A stretch of DNA of 28,520 nucleotides. It comes from Glaciecola sp964418575. Lineage in GTDB: Bacteria > Pseudomonadota > Gammaproteobacteria > Enterobacterales > Alteromonadaceae. Of this stretch, positions 8,254 through 15,743 are shown piece by piece. The DNA is taken from NCBI GenBank assembly GCA_964418575.1, contig CAYQMI010000041.1, positions 1-28,520 of the forward strand, in the 5' to 3' direction. Within the stretch, counting starts at the first letter, position 1; each line of letters opens with the position of its first letter. A model generated the notes under the pieces. The model had not been told where the DNA came from. It worked only from the letters and a program-made list of their open reading frames with translations, and ran no database searches. Both the position numbers and the translations under genes were made by a program.

Positions 8254-8835
8254 ATGATTCGCGTAACAAAAGCAATGAAAAACGTATTAATGGCTGCCGC
8301 AATGACGCTTGCGTCGATGAGTGCATCTGCGGCTATCATTGATATCAATATAGACGGTATTAACAGCTGGGACTCAGAGGGTGACAGCGATAATATCGTA
8401 TTATTAGTAGATATCGGTGGCGGCAGCGAAGCTACAATCGATGGCCTTGGTTGGGACCTAGAAATTACTACTGTAGGTCTTTCTTGGTTGAGCGAAGCGA
8501 CGATTGGCTTTGGCTCTACAGCTTTGCCTAACGAGATACTCGTTACGGCCGGCGTATTTGACAATAACGCAGGTAATTCAGCCTATACTAGCGGCGGCAT
8601 CCTTGATTTAACTGATGCGGGTTTGTTTGACATTGTGCTGGCTGACGGCTTTTTACGCTTAGAGTTTTTTGAGTCGTTTGATGACGTGGCTGACGCATTT
8701 GATGCTACGTATCAGGGTACAGTAAGCGTCTCAGTAACTGAGGCGGTAGTAGAACCGAATCCTGTATCTGCTCCAACTACACTTGCACTTATGGGCATCA
8801 CCTTACTAGGCTTATCATTGTTGCGCAGACGTTAA
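8254..8835 (+). CDS. Exported protein with PEP-CTERM-like (VSAP) sorting signal
   Basis: Function unknown; predicted to be exported and processed by an exosortase. 193 residues: signal peptide (1-26, basic start, hydrophobic core, ASA before the likely cut), an acidic Gly/Asp/Ser-rich body (27-168) with little Lys, and a C-terminal tripartite signal: VSAP (171-174), a hydrophobic helix (175-190) and RRR at the end. The classic motif is VPEP; the VSAP form fits my memory of PEP-CTERM proteins of marine Alteromonadales. In this system the helix is cut and the protein moves to the surface or matrix. GGGAA lies 8 bp before the ATG. It is a single-gene unit with its own terminator; no exosortase gene is in the window. 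Confidence 0.8.
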   Translation: MIRVTKAMKNVLMAAAMTLASMSASAAIIDINIDGINSWDSEGDSDNIVLLVDIGGGSEATIDGLGWDLEITTVGLSWLSEATIGFGSTALPNEILVTAGVFDNNAGNSAYTSGGILDLTDAGLFDIVLADGFLRLEFFESFDDVADAFDATYQGTVSVSVTEAVVEPNPVSAPTTLALMGITLLGLSLLRRR

Positions 8836-8883
8836 GCATTCAGATGAGTATATAAATTGCCTCATTGGCAGCTTAATATAATC

Positions 8884-8913
8884 AAAAAAGGACCTTTTAG
8901 GTCCTTTTTTTTT
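8884..8913 (+). terminator. Rho-independent terminator of the PEP-CTERM-like gene
   Basis: An 11-bp perfect stem, AAAAAAGGACC (8884-8894) with GGTCCTTTTTT (8900-8910), surrounds the loop TTTTA and runs into more T. The symmetric A and T tracts mean it could also stop transcripts from the cyclase gene coming from the right. Confidence 0.9.
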
Positions 8914-9000
8914 ACATTACCCCGAATCACTTAACACAAAGCAAGTCGATGTTAGCGAAAGCAAATTTTGGTCATGTTGTTTGTATTGTTTTTATACTAC

Positions 9001-10227
9001 TTAGCTAAGCGACATGTGGTAAGTCATCGTTTGACCGAGCCCTTTAAAATTCCATACCGCTGGTTTTGAAAAGAAGAAACGTTCCTGCGCAAGCTCATAA
9101 GTATGTTTATCGCAATGAATATGCATAGGCGTACAGCTTTTTTCTAATCGAGAAGCCACAACAACTGACTGCCCCCAAACATCAAAGCTCGGGCTTTTTA
9201 AATTAACGACGCCAGCAGAGACCTCGCCCGTTGCGACGCCACAGCGCAAGCCTAATGGTGTTTGTGCGGCTAAATTATCAAATATCACATACAATTCTTT
9301 AATTAAGTTTAAACTTTTACACACCTTCGCTTCATGTCTGCCTTGTTTAAGCTCTGTGACAAAGATGTACTGATCTCCATTGGTTTTTATCCGCAAACAA
9401 CCCGATTGGCGAATGGTATCGTCAAAAGCTGCAAAAATAGTATTAAAAAGCTCAATTGAAGCCTGCTCGCCAAACTTTTTCATATAGCTAGTGGAATTTA
9501 CAATATCCATAAAAACCACCGTCATAGGCGCCTTATACATTAGGTCTTGAGCGCTGCTCTTTCGATTATTGTGTAGTGATATTAATTTACCTGCAATTCG
9601 CTCTGGGAATACTTTGTAAATCACGTTCGCCTGAGACTGAGTAAAGTTTTGTGCTTTTTTCCAATTGGATAGGGTCATGCGCCTAACTATCCATGCACAG
9701 CCGAAACATGAGCTTGCTAAAACCACACTATTGACCATGGTGAGTATAGAATAACTGCCGTCTACGCTCGTTGCAGCGGTATGCAAATGCTGAAAAACAA
9801 GAAATAAAGCGATGTAGATAACGCAAAACATGATAAAGAACTTTGTTTCACGCTCGCTGAACATAAAACCGGTCACAAACAGAGCCAAGAGATAAAAATA
9901 TTGCAGTGCCATATCTGTTTGCCAAAGCAGCCCGGCCGTGGTGATAAAGCTGATAAAAAACAGCTGTAACAACCATTTTCCTAAATCAAATCGATTACGT
10001 TTGAAAGCAAGCACACAGGCCGTAAAGCCCGCCATGTGGAACAATGCATTACCAATATGAAGACCAATATTGGCATGCATCGAAGTCGGAAGAAAAAGCA
10101 GTTTTGTGGTTTGTAAGGCTGTCATAATCAACAGCAAATAGGTTACCTTGCGCATAATTGAGCGACGAGAATACATAAGATGTTCGCTCTTATTAAAAGT
10201 AAATGTATTCAAATCTCTATGAAACAT
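9001..10227 (-). CDS. Membrane-bound class III adenylate cyclase
   Basis: Predicted to make cAMP from ATP at the inner membrane. The N-terminal part (about 26-185) has some five or six hydrophobic segments without a recognisable sensor motif; a short linker leads to a class III cyclase domain (about 233-405). Catalytic residues seen: metal-binding Asp241 (VFMDIVNST) and Asp285 (KTNGDQYIF), adenine-selecting Lys281 and Asp349 (FDVWG), and Arg360 (ASRLE). The Lys/Asp pair points to ATP rather than GTP. The conserved Asn two residues before ASR's Ala (WGxxVN) is Val356 here, which may lower activity. The start is uncertain: ATG 10227 has no Shine-Dalgarno, ATG 10176 has AAGAG 10 bp upstream. It stands alone; an SOS-box-like site lies upstream. 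Confidence 0.85.
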   Translation of the reverse strand: MFHRDLNTFTFNKSEHLMYSRRSIMRKVTYLLLIMTALQTTKLLFLPTSMHANIGLHIGNALFHMAGFTACVLAFKRNRFDLGKWLLQLFFISFITTAGLLWQTDMALQYFYLLALFVTGFMFSERETKFFIMFCVIYIALFLVFQHLHTAATSVDGSYSILTMVNSVVLASSCFGCAWIVRRMTLSNWKKAQNFTQSQANVIYKVFPERIAGKLISLHNNRKSSAQDLMYKAPMTVVFMDIVNSTSYMKKFGEQASIELFNTIFAAFDDTIRQSGCLRIKTNGDQYIFVTELKQGRHEAKVCKSLNLIKELYVIFDNLAAQTPLGLRCGVATGEVSAGVVNLKSPSFDVWGQSVVVASRLEKSCTPMHIHCDKHTYELAQERFFFSKPAVWNFKGLGQTMTYHMSLS

Positions 10228-10266
10228 GCTTGCGCCAGTGTCTGCCTAATGGAGTTATTTAATCAA

Positions 10267-10278
10267 AGTACGCGTACT
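10267..10278. promoter_or_regulatory. 12-bp perfect palindrome upstream of the cyclase gene
   Basis: AGTACGCGTACT is a perfect inverted repeat lying about 40 bp upstream of the cyclase ATG at 10227 and in the 95-bp gap after kdsA. It may be an operator half of a promoter region; no specific regulator is recognised. Confidence 0.3.
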
Positions 10279-10285
10279 AATTCAC

Positions 10286-10301
10286 CTGTATTTGAGTACA
10301 G
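10286..10301. promoter_or_regulatory. Possible LexA (SOS) box upstream of the cyclase gene
   Basis: CTGTATTTGAGTACAG fits the gammaproteobacterial LexA core CTGT-N8-ACAG exactly. Of the eight middle bases, four match the alternating AT of the E. coli consensus. It is 59 bp upstream of the cyclase ATG (10227) and immediately after the kdsA 3' end, so the cyclase would be the target. One such match is expected by chance in roughly every second window of this size, so location is the main support. Confidence 0.35.
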
Positions 10302-10322
10302 AAAACGCATATAAAAATCTCC

Positions 10323-11168
10323 CTATTGAATATCTAAATCAGAAAAGCTTTTGACTAGGTCGTCAAGGCGCTTCATCTGGCTTAGGTATTGTTCGAGCTT
10401 ATCAAGTGGAAGAGCACAAGGACCATCGCACTTAGCGTTATCTGGGTCAGGGTGCGATTCAATAAATAATCCCGCAATGCCAAGAGCCATGCCGCTGCGA
10501 GCAAGTTGTGCTGCTTGGGCACGTCTACCGTCTGCAGAATCCGCGCGCCCGCCAGGTTGCTGTAAGGCATGTGTTGCATCAAAAATTACCGGCGCCATCG
10601 GACGCATCAAATCCATACCCAGCATGTCTACGACTAAATTATTATAGCCAAAGCTAGTGCCTCGCTCACACAAAATAATGTTGGTGTTTCCACCCTCTGC
10701 GAACTTTTTAATAATGTGGCGCATTTCATGGGGCGCCAAAAACTGTGGTTTTTTCACGTTAATAACTGCGCCAGTTTTAGCCATCGCTTCAACTAAGTCA
10801 GTTTGCCTTGCCAAAAACGCCGGTAACTGAATCACATCAGCAACTTCCGCGACTGGGGCGGCTTGAAATGGTTCGTGAACATCAGTAATGATGGGTACAC
10901 CGAAAGTCTCTTTAATCTCTTGAAATATTTTAAGGCCCTCGTCCATACCGGGTCCTCTATACGAATAAAGCGACGAACGGTTAGCTTTATCAAAGGAAGC
11001 CTTAAACACATAAGGGATGCCAAGCTTTTGGGTCACTTCAACATACTTCTCGGCTATGCTCATAGCTAAGTCTCGTGACTCAAGCACATTCATGCCGCCA
11101 AATAATACAAAGGGCTTTTCGTTGTTTACGCTAATATCTTGTATCTTTACTTCTTTAATAGCCGTCAT
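10323..11168 (-). CDS. kdsA: 3-deoxy-8-phosphooctulonate synthase KdsA
   Basis: Condenses phosphoenolpyruvate with arabinose 5-phosphate to Kdo 8-phosphate, the precursor of the inner-core sugar of lipopolysaccharide, in the cytoplasm. 281 residues (E. coli 284), with the family segments FVLFGGMNVLESRD, KASFDKANRSS, ITDVHEP, QLPAFLARQTDL, NVKKPQFLAP, CERGTSFGYNNLVVDM and FIESHPDPDNAKCDGP all in order. A metal-independent form is likely because the NxxKPQ segment carries Asn (NVKKPQ) where metal-dependent enzymes have Cys. AAGGATG lies 9 bp before the ATG. It follows sirB2 by 15 bp and probably shares its mRNA. Confidence 0.97.
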   Translation of the reverse strand: MTAIKEVKIQDISVNNEKPFVLFGGMNVLESRDLAMSIAEKYVEVTQKLGIPYVFKASFDKANRSSLYSYRGPGMDEGLKIFQEIKETFGVPIITDVHEPFQAAPVAEVADVIQLPAFLARQTDLVEAMAKTGAVINVKKPQFLAPHEMRHIIKKFAEGGNTNIILCERGTSFGYNNLVVDMLGMDLMRPMAPVIFDATHALQQPGGRADSADGRRAQAAQLARSGMALGIAGLFIESHPDPDNAKCDGPCALPLDKLEQYLSQMKRLDDLVKSFSDLDIQ

Positions 11169-11183
11169 TGTTTACATCATCCT

Positions 11184-11558
11184 TTACGAAAACATTGCTG
11201 GGCCGGCAAGGCCTAAGCGCGCGGTCATATAAAACCAAAATAGCGTGCTCACCGCCCCTACAATTCGCCAAGTGTTAGTTTTAGCCCAGCGCAAGGTTAA
11301 GAAGATAGATAGTATATAAAACACAAGGCCGGTGAGTTTAGCCGAAGCCCAGCCGTTGGCGATGGGATAAATTGAAAGCTGCACGCATAGCCACACAATA
11401 GTAACAATAAGCAAGGTATCAACCACATGAGGAAGAATTTTAAGCCATTTTTGCTGGAGCACCGGTGACTGACGCAAAAGCAAAACAAAGCGTATTAAAA
11501 AGAAAACAAGTGTAAGTATGGCTGCAGTTAAATGCAGGTGTTTCGCTATCATATACAT
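11184..11558 (-). CDS. sirB2: SirB2 family inner-membrane protein
   Basis: Small integral membrane protein of the SirB2 (YchQ) family, whose function is not established; the name comes from a Salmonella invasion-gene screen. 124 residues with four hydrophobic segments (about 8-27, 43-62, 73-89, 100-118) and the family-like start KHLHLTAAILTLVFFLIR. The ATG at 11558 is supported by a GGA about 7 bp upstream; a second ATG follows two codons later. In E. coli the order is prmC-sirB2(ychQ)-sirB1(ychA)-kdsA. Here sirB1 is missing and kdsA follows directly, 15 bp on. A 130-bp gap separates it from prmC. Confidence 0.88.
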   Translation of the reverse strand: MYMIAKHLHLTAAILTLVFFLIRFVLLLRQSPVLQQKWLKILPHVVDTLLIVTIVWLCVQLSIYPIANGWASAKLTGLVFYILSIFLTLRWAKTNTWRIVGAVSTLFWFYMTARLGLAGPAMFS

Positions 11559-11688
11559 GGCATATCCGTCGTTTTTATTGTTGTAATACCGCAGGCAAAA
11601 GTACCTGCTTAGTTTATATTCTTACCGTTTTACCATTCTTTTGAACTGCTAAGAACCTTCGCCAGCTCAATTTCTGTTACTTAGTTTT

Positions 11689-12561
11689 TCATGCACCGGG
11701 CTTTTTAGCAACAATGACGCGTGCTAAATCGTTATAGTCTTTGATGCTTTCTATTTCAATGTAGCCCTTAGCTTGCAGTAATTGAGCTATAGCAGGCGCT
11801 TGAGAAGCCCCATGCTCTATGACCAAATAAGCATCATTGTGTAAATGAGCATAAGCCTGATCAACAATTAAGCGAATATCATCTAAGCCATCCTCACCCG
11901 ATGTAAGAGCTGAGTGTGGTTCAAAGCGCAAATCACCTTGCTGTAAATAATCGCTGTTTTGTTCAACGTACGGCGGATTACTTACGATCAAATCAAATTG
12001 TTGTGCATCAAGCACGCTAAACCAATTGCTCTGCTTGAAATTAACGGCTAAGCCATTGCGCAGCGCATTACTCTTGGCGAGTGCCACAGCTCGTTCAATT
12101 CTATCGACGCCAGTTATTTGCCAGTTCACTCGTTCCTTTGCTAAGGCCAATGCAATTGCACCTGTTCCCGTACCTAGGTCTAACACTTCAGCGTTTTCAC
12201 AAAGAGGTAAGCTCAATGCTAGCTCAACCAGTGACTCAGTGTCTTGCCTAGGAATTAAAGTAGAACTGTCAACCGCCAAGGTCATCGACCAAAAGTCCTG
12301 TGTTCCCGTTATAAAAGCAATTGGCTCTCCAGCTAATCGCTGCGCCAAGGCATTTTCAAAAGCGGCTTTGATATCTGTATCGAGCATGTCTTGCCCGTGA
12401 GCAATCTGCCAACTGCGCCCATGACCACTCACATGCTCAAACAAAATACGCGCCTCTAAATCAGGCGAGCTAAAAGTCAAATCCTCTTGAGCGGCAATCT
12501 GCGCTTTCGCATTTAGCAAAAGCTCAGATACTGTCAGTGCATCTGTATTCGCACTTTTCAT
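11689..12561 (-). CDS. prmC: Peptide chain release factor N5-glutamine methyltransferase PrmC
   Basis: Methylates the Gln of the GGQ motif in release factors RF1 and RF2 using S-adenosylmethionine, which raises termination efficiency. 290 residues, near the usual ~277-290. The helical N-terminal domain (about 1-85) binds the release factor; the Rossmann domain has SAM motif I VLDLGTGTGAIALALA (127-142) and the catalytic NPPY at 195-198, which holds the Gln amide. Its substrate gene, prfA, ends 6 bp upstream, so the enzyme and target are co-expressed. No strong Shine-Dalgarno is seen, consistent with translational coupling to prfA. Confidence 0.96.
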   Translation of the reverse strand: MKSANTDALTVSELLLNAKAQIAAQEDLTFSSPDLEARILFEHVSGHGRSWQIAHGQDMLDTDIKAAFENALAQRLAGEPIAFITGTQDFWSMTLAVDSSTLIPRQDTESLVELALSLPLCENAEVLDLGTGTGAIALALAKERVNWQITGVDRIERAVALAKSNALRNGLAVNFKQSNWFSVLDAQQFDLIVSNPPYVEQNSDYLQQGDLRFEPHSALTSGEDGLDDIRLIVDQAYAHLHNDAYLVIEHGASQAPAIAQLLQAKGYIEIESIKDYNDLARVIVAKKPGA

Positions 12562-12567
12562 TGAGAA

Positions 12568-13653
12568 TTAGTCGTCTGATAACGAGGCTAGCAAATCAGC
12601 CTGATGCTCTTGCCTGATAGGGTCTGATAACGCAGCTAAATCACCCGCAATTACGTCATCTAATTTGTATAAGGTTAGATTGATGCGATGGTCTGTTACG
12701 CGCCCCTGCGGAAAATTATAGGTGCGAATACGCTCACTTCTATCACCGCTGCCGACTAAAGATTTGCGCGTACTTGCCTCTTCAGCTGAGCGTTTATCTT
12801 GTTCCATCTGGTTCAGTCGCGCCTGCAGCACCGACATCGCTTTTGCACGGTTTTTGTGTTGGGAGCGTTCGTCCTGGCATTCAACCACTACGCCAGTGGG
12901 AATATGAGTTAAGCGAATTGCTGAGTCTGTTTTATTTACGTGTTGACCACCCGCGCCTGATGCTCTGAATGTATCGATGCGTAAATCGCCAGCATTAATA
13001 TCAATCGCTTCAGACTCTGGTACTTCAGGCAAGACCGCAACAGTGCATGCGGAGGTGTGAATACGTCCTTGCGATTCAGTCTCAGGAACGCGCTGCACTC
13101 TGTGCCCGCCTGACTCAAATTTCAAAATACCGTAAGCACCGTCTCCCGAGACATTCGCCACAATTTCTTTATAGCCGCCGTGCTCACCTTCATTTGCATT
13201 AACAACCTCAACTCGCCAGCCACTCGTTTCAGCAAAACGACTGTACATGCGAAATAAATCACCTGCAAAAATAGCGGCTTCATCGCCACCCGCTCCTGCT
13301 CTAATTTCTAAAAAGCAGTTGTTGTCGTCGTTGGGGTCTTTAGGTAGCAGCAGTATTTGTAAGGATGTTTCTAACTCTTCCGTCAGCGCTTTTGCGGTTT
13401 TGAGTTCTTCCTGCGCCATTTCGCGCATCTCAGGATCGCTTTCCTGAAGCATCTCTAGAGCAGATGCAATGTCGCCTTCTGCCGCTTGAAATGCACCAAA
13501 CTGCTTAACTACTTCCTCAAGCTGAGAAAACTCTTTTGAAAGGGCTCTGAATTTTTCTTGGTCGCGGATAACAGAGGCTTCCCCGAGAAGCGCTTGTACT
13601 TCTTCAAAACGTTCAACTAATGATTCTAGTTTATGAACAACTGACTGTTTCAT
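12568..13653 (-). CDS. prfA: Peptide chain release factor 1 (RF1)
   Basis: Recognises UAA and UAG stop codons and triggers peptide release on the ribosome. 361 residues (E. coli 360). The codon-reading tripeptide PxT is PET (190-192) in HRVQRVPETESQG; the catalytic GGQ is at 235-237 in ASGAGGQHVNKTDSA. An upstream helical domain (1-100) and the SQHKNRAKA segment are as expected. AGGAA 5 bp before the ATG gives a good ribosome site. hemA ends one base before it and prmC begins 6 bp after it, the standard hemA-prfA-prmC operon. Confidence 0.98.
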   Translation of the reverse strand: MKQSVVHKLESLVERFEEVQALLGEASVIRDQEKFRALSKEFSQLEEVVKQFGAFQAAEGDIASALEMLQESDPEMREMAQEELKTAKALTEELETSLQILLLPKDPNDDNNCFLEIRAGAGGDEAAIFAGDLFRMYSRFAETSGWRVEVVNANEGEHGGYKEIVANVSGDGAYGILKFESGGHRVQRVPETESQGRIHTSACTVAVLPEVPESEAIDINAGDLRIDTFRASGAGGQHVNKTDSAIRLTHIPTGVVVECQDERSQHKNRAKAMSVLQARLNQMEQDKRSAEEASTRKSLVGSGDRSERIRTYNFPQGRVTDHRINLTLYKLDDVIAGDLAALSDPIRQEHQADLLASLSDD

Positions 13654-13654
13654 T

Positions 13655-14929
13655 TTATTCCTGTTTAGTCGGCACCGAGCCGTTTAAATTAAACGCATCG
13701 GATAACAAATTAATGCTTGGCGTATGCTGTTGCACAATTGCTGCTTGTAGCGCCTTTGTTGGTCCGTGCATCATCTGCTGGCTTAATTTATAACTCAGCT
13801 CCTGCAACACGGTTTGAGTGTCATCCCCTTCAGCAATACGCTGCATGGCTTTTTGCGTGAGTTCGTCGCGCAATTGCTGTGCCTGCTCTCTGTACGTTTT
13901 GATCAAATCAATATGAACAGACTGCTGTAACCATTGAGCAAAATCTGACACCTTTTGGCTAATCAATCTAGAAGCTTGCTCAGCCGCCTGCTCACGATTA
14001 GCAATGTTCTGGACAATAATATCCTGTAAATCATCAACGGTATACAAATAAGCATCGTCAAGGTCGGCGACCTCGCTCTCAATATCTCTTGGAACGGCCA
14101 AGTCGAGTAACAACATAGGTTTATGTTTACGCGACTTTAATGCTGACTCCACCATACCTTTGCCAATTAGAGGAAGCGCACTAGCAGTGGAGCTAATCAC
14201 CACATCTGCTTGCGCTAGGTGGGCAGGAATCTGACTAATGGTAATAGCTTGGCCGCCTAAACTTTGGGCCAATGCTTCAGCATTTTTCAAGGTTCTGTTA
14301 GCTACCGTAATCGATTTAGCATTGGCCTCTTGTAGATGCTTAGCAACCAGCTCAATGGTTTCACCGGCACCAACCAGTAAAATATGGCTCTTGTCGATGG
14401 CTGAAAATATTTGCTTGGTAAGTTTTACCGCTGCATAGGCTACCGATACAGCACTGGCACCAATATCCGTTTGCGTGCGCACTTGTTTCGCGACCGCAAA
14501 GGTCGTTTGAAAAAGCTTCTCAAAGTGCGAATTAATCGTGCCTGCACGTTTGGCCTCCATAAACGACTGCTTCACCTGTCCTAAAATTTGAGGCTCGCCT
14601 AAAATCAAAGAATCCAAACCAGAAGCGACTCGCATAAGATGCTCTACTGCGGCTATTTCGTTATGCTGATAAATATGCTGAGCAATGTCGTTTGGATTAA
14701 CCTTATGAACTTGCGCAAGCCATTGGGTGACTTCATCTTGTGTAAGGTTTTGAGAGTTAACGTAGAGCTCAGTGCGGTTACATGTAGAAAGAATAACCAG
14801 TTCGTTGTGTTCGCTGATGCCACGAAAATCCACCAAACTTTCCACCAGTTTATCTGGAGTAAAAGCAACTCTCTCTCTTAGCGCGACTGGCGCAGAGTGA
14901 TGGTTTAAACCTACGGTAAAAAAGGGCAT
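13655..14929 (-). CDS. hemA: Glutamyl-tRNA reductase HemA
   Basis: Reduces glutamyl-tRNA(Glu) with NADPH to glutamate-1-semialdehyde, the first step of the C5 route to haem and siroheme. 424 residues (E. coli 418). Catalytic Cys50 is in ILSTCNRTELY; the NADPH-binding segment LLVGAGETIELVAKHL and ANRTLKNAEALA follow, then a long C-terminal dimerisation helix region rich in Gln. The start MPFFTVGLNHHSAPV lines up with the family start; its Shine-Dalgarno is weak. In enteric bacteria the enzyme is controlled by proteolysis through its N-terminus, which begins with a hydrophobic stretch here too. It leads the hemA-prfA-prmC operon and is divergent from lolB. Confidence 0.97.
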   Translation of the reverse strand: MPFFTVGLNHHSAPVALRERVAFTPDKLVESLVDFRGISEHNELVILSTCNRTELYVNSQNLTQDEVTQWLAQVHKVNPNDIAQHIYQHNEIAAVEHLMRVASGLDSLILGEPQILGQVKQSFMEAKRAGTINSHFEKLFQTTFAVAKQVRTQTDIGASAVSVAYAAVKLTKQIFSAIDKSHILLVGAGETIELVAKHLQEANAKSITVANRTLKNAEALAQSLGGQAITISQIPAHLAQADVVISSTASALPLIGKGMVESALKSRKHKPMLLLDLAVPRDIESEVADLDDAYLYTVDDLQDIIVQNIANREQAAEQASRLISQKVSDFAQWLQQSVHIDLIKTYREQAQQLRDELTQKAMQRIAEGDDTQTVLQELSYKLSQQMMHGPTKALQAAIVQQHTPSINLLSDAFNLNGSVPTKQE

Positions 14930-15089
14930 TAAAAGTTAGTAGTTTCTACACTTACCTAAAGAACGCGCATTGTAGTAAAATCCCCCATTAATTAAAAGGA
15001 TAAGTACTCCTAATTAGCGTTTGCTGCTGTCAACTGCAGTTCAAGTGCGGTAATTTAACGCAAGCCTTTGCATAAGGAAAAATAAAAAA
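14930..15089. promoter_or_regulatory. Divergent hemA / lolB promoter region
   Basis: For lolB (plus strand) TTACCT (14952-14957), an 18-bp spacer and TAAAAT (14976-14981) make a plausible promoter. For hemA (minus strand) TACAAT (14974 down to 14969) followed by a GCGCG discriminator is a plausible -10, with a weak -35 (TTTTAA). The two -10 elements nearly abut, so the promoters would compete. These are eye-picked sites. Confidence 0.4.
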
Positions 15090-15743
15090 GTGCGAGATGT
15101 AAAACAAAGTTCGAGGGGTAATTTTAGAGCTTTTACGGCCTTACTAGCCACGTGTATGGTGCTTTCAGGTTGTGCCTCGCGCATTGCAGATGTAAGTGAA
15201 ACTCAAAAAGCAGCAAAAATAGCGCAACAACAGCTCGATGCATTGACAGTATGGTCAGTACGAGGAAAGTTGGCGATCATTTCGCCAGATGAACGTAAAA
15301 GTGCGAACCTCTCATGGCAGCAAGAAAACGAAAAAATCAGCATGCTGCTAACAAGCGTCGTAGGAAGCACCATTGCTCGGATGACCTACGATGGTGAAAT
15401 GGCAACACTCGAAGCAGACGGGCAAAACTGGCAAGACCCCTCCCCTTCGGTTTTAATTTATCAGGTGACTGGGTGGGATGTGCCGGTTGAACAACTCGCT
15501 CAGTGGATGAAAGCAAGTGTTGAACAACAGCATGTCAGCGATTATTTTGAAAACGGCCTGGTCAAACAAATTGTTACCAAGTGCACAGGGTGCTTACCTT
15601 GGGTCATTGACTACACGCGGTACGGGGAGTTTTTATTGAATGACCGGCGTTTTACCTTGCCCACCTCGATGCGTCTTGAACAAAGCAATACACAAACTAA
15701 GTTAATACTGCGCATCGACGACTGGAGCAGTAAAGGTGTTTAA
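15090..15743 (+). CDS. lolB: Outer-membrane lipoprotein LolB
   Basis: Receives lipoproteins from the periplasmic carrier LolA and inserts them into the outer membrane; itself a lipoprotein. 217 residues (E. coli 207). The signal peptide ends in the lipobox LSGC, with Cys28 as the lipidated residue and Ala at +2, which allows outer-membrane sorting. The LolB core follows: LTVWSVRGKLAI, ANLSWQQ and a C-terminal MRLEQ / LILRIDDWS stretch. The start is GTG 15090, preceded by AAGGA; the nearby ATG is out of frame. The last 8 bp overlap ispE, and the same order (hemA divergent from lolB-ispE-prs) is seen in E. coli. Confidence 0.93.
   Translation: MRDVKQSSRGNFRAFTALLATCMVLSGCASRIADVSETQKAAKIAQQQLDALTVWSVRGKLAIISPDERKSANLSWQQENEKISMLLTSVVGSTIARMTYDGEMATLEADGQNWQDPSPSVLIYQVTGWDVPVEQLAQWMKASVEQQHVSDYFENGLVKQIVTKCTGCLPWVIDYTRYGEFLLNDRRFTLPTSMRLEQSNTQTKLILRIDDWSSKGV

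Noticed and set aside
8238..8564. 108-codon open frame on the minus strand opposite the PEP-CTERM-like gene
   Set aside because: It is a shadow of the plus-strand gene, which has a clear signal peptide and sorting signal. The minus-strand translation has no domain and no ribosome site.
11591..11608. Hairpin GCAGG/CCTGC in the prmC-sirB2 gap as a terminator
   Set aside because: The stem is 5-6 bp and no T run follows on the minus strand, so termination is not supported.
12026..12400. 124-codon open frame on the plus strand opposite prmC
   Set aside because: No ribosome site, no recognisable domain, and it lies entirely within a well-supported methyltransferase gene.
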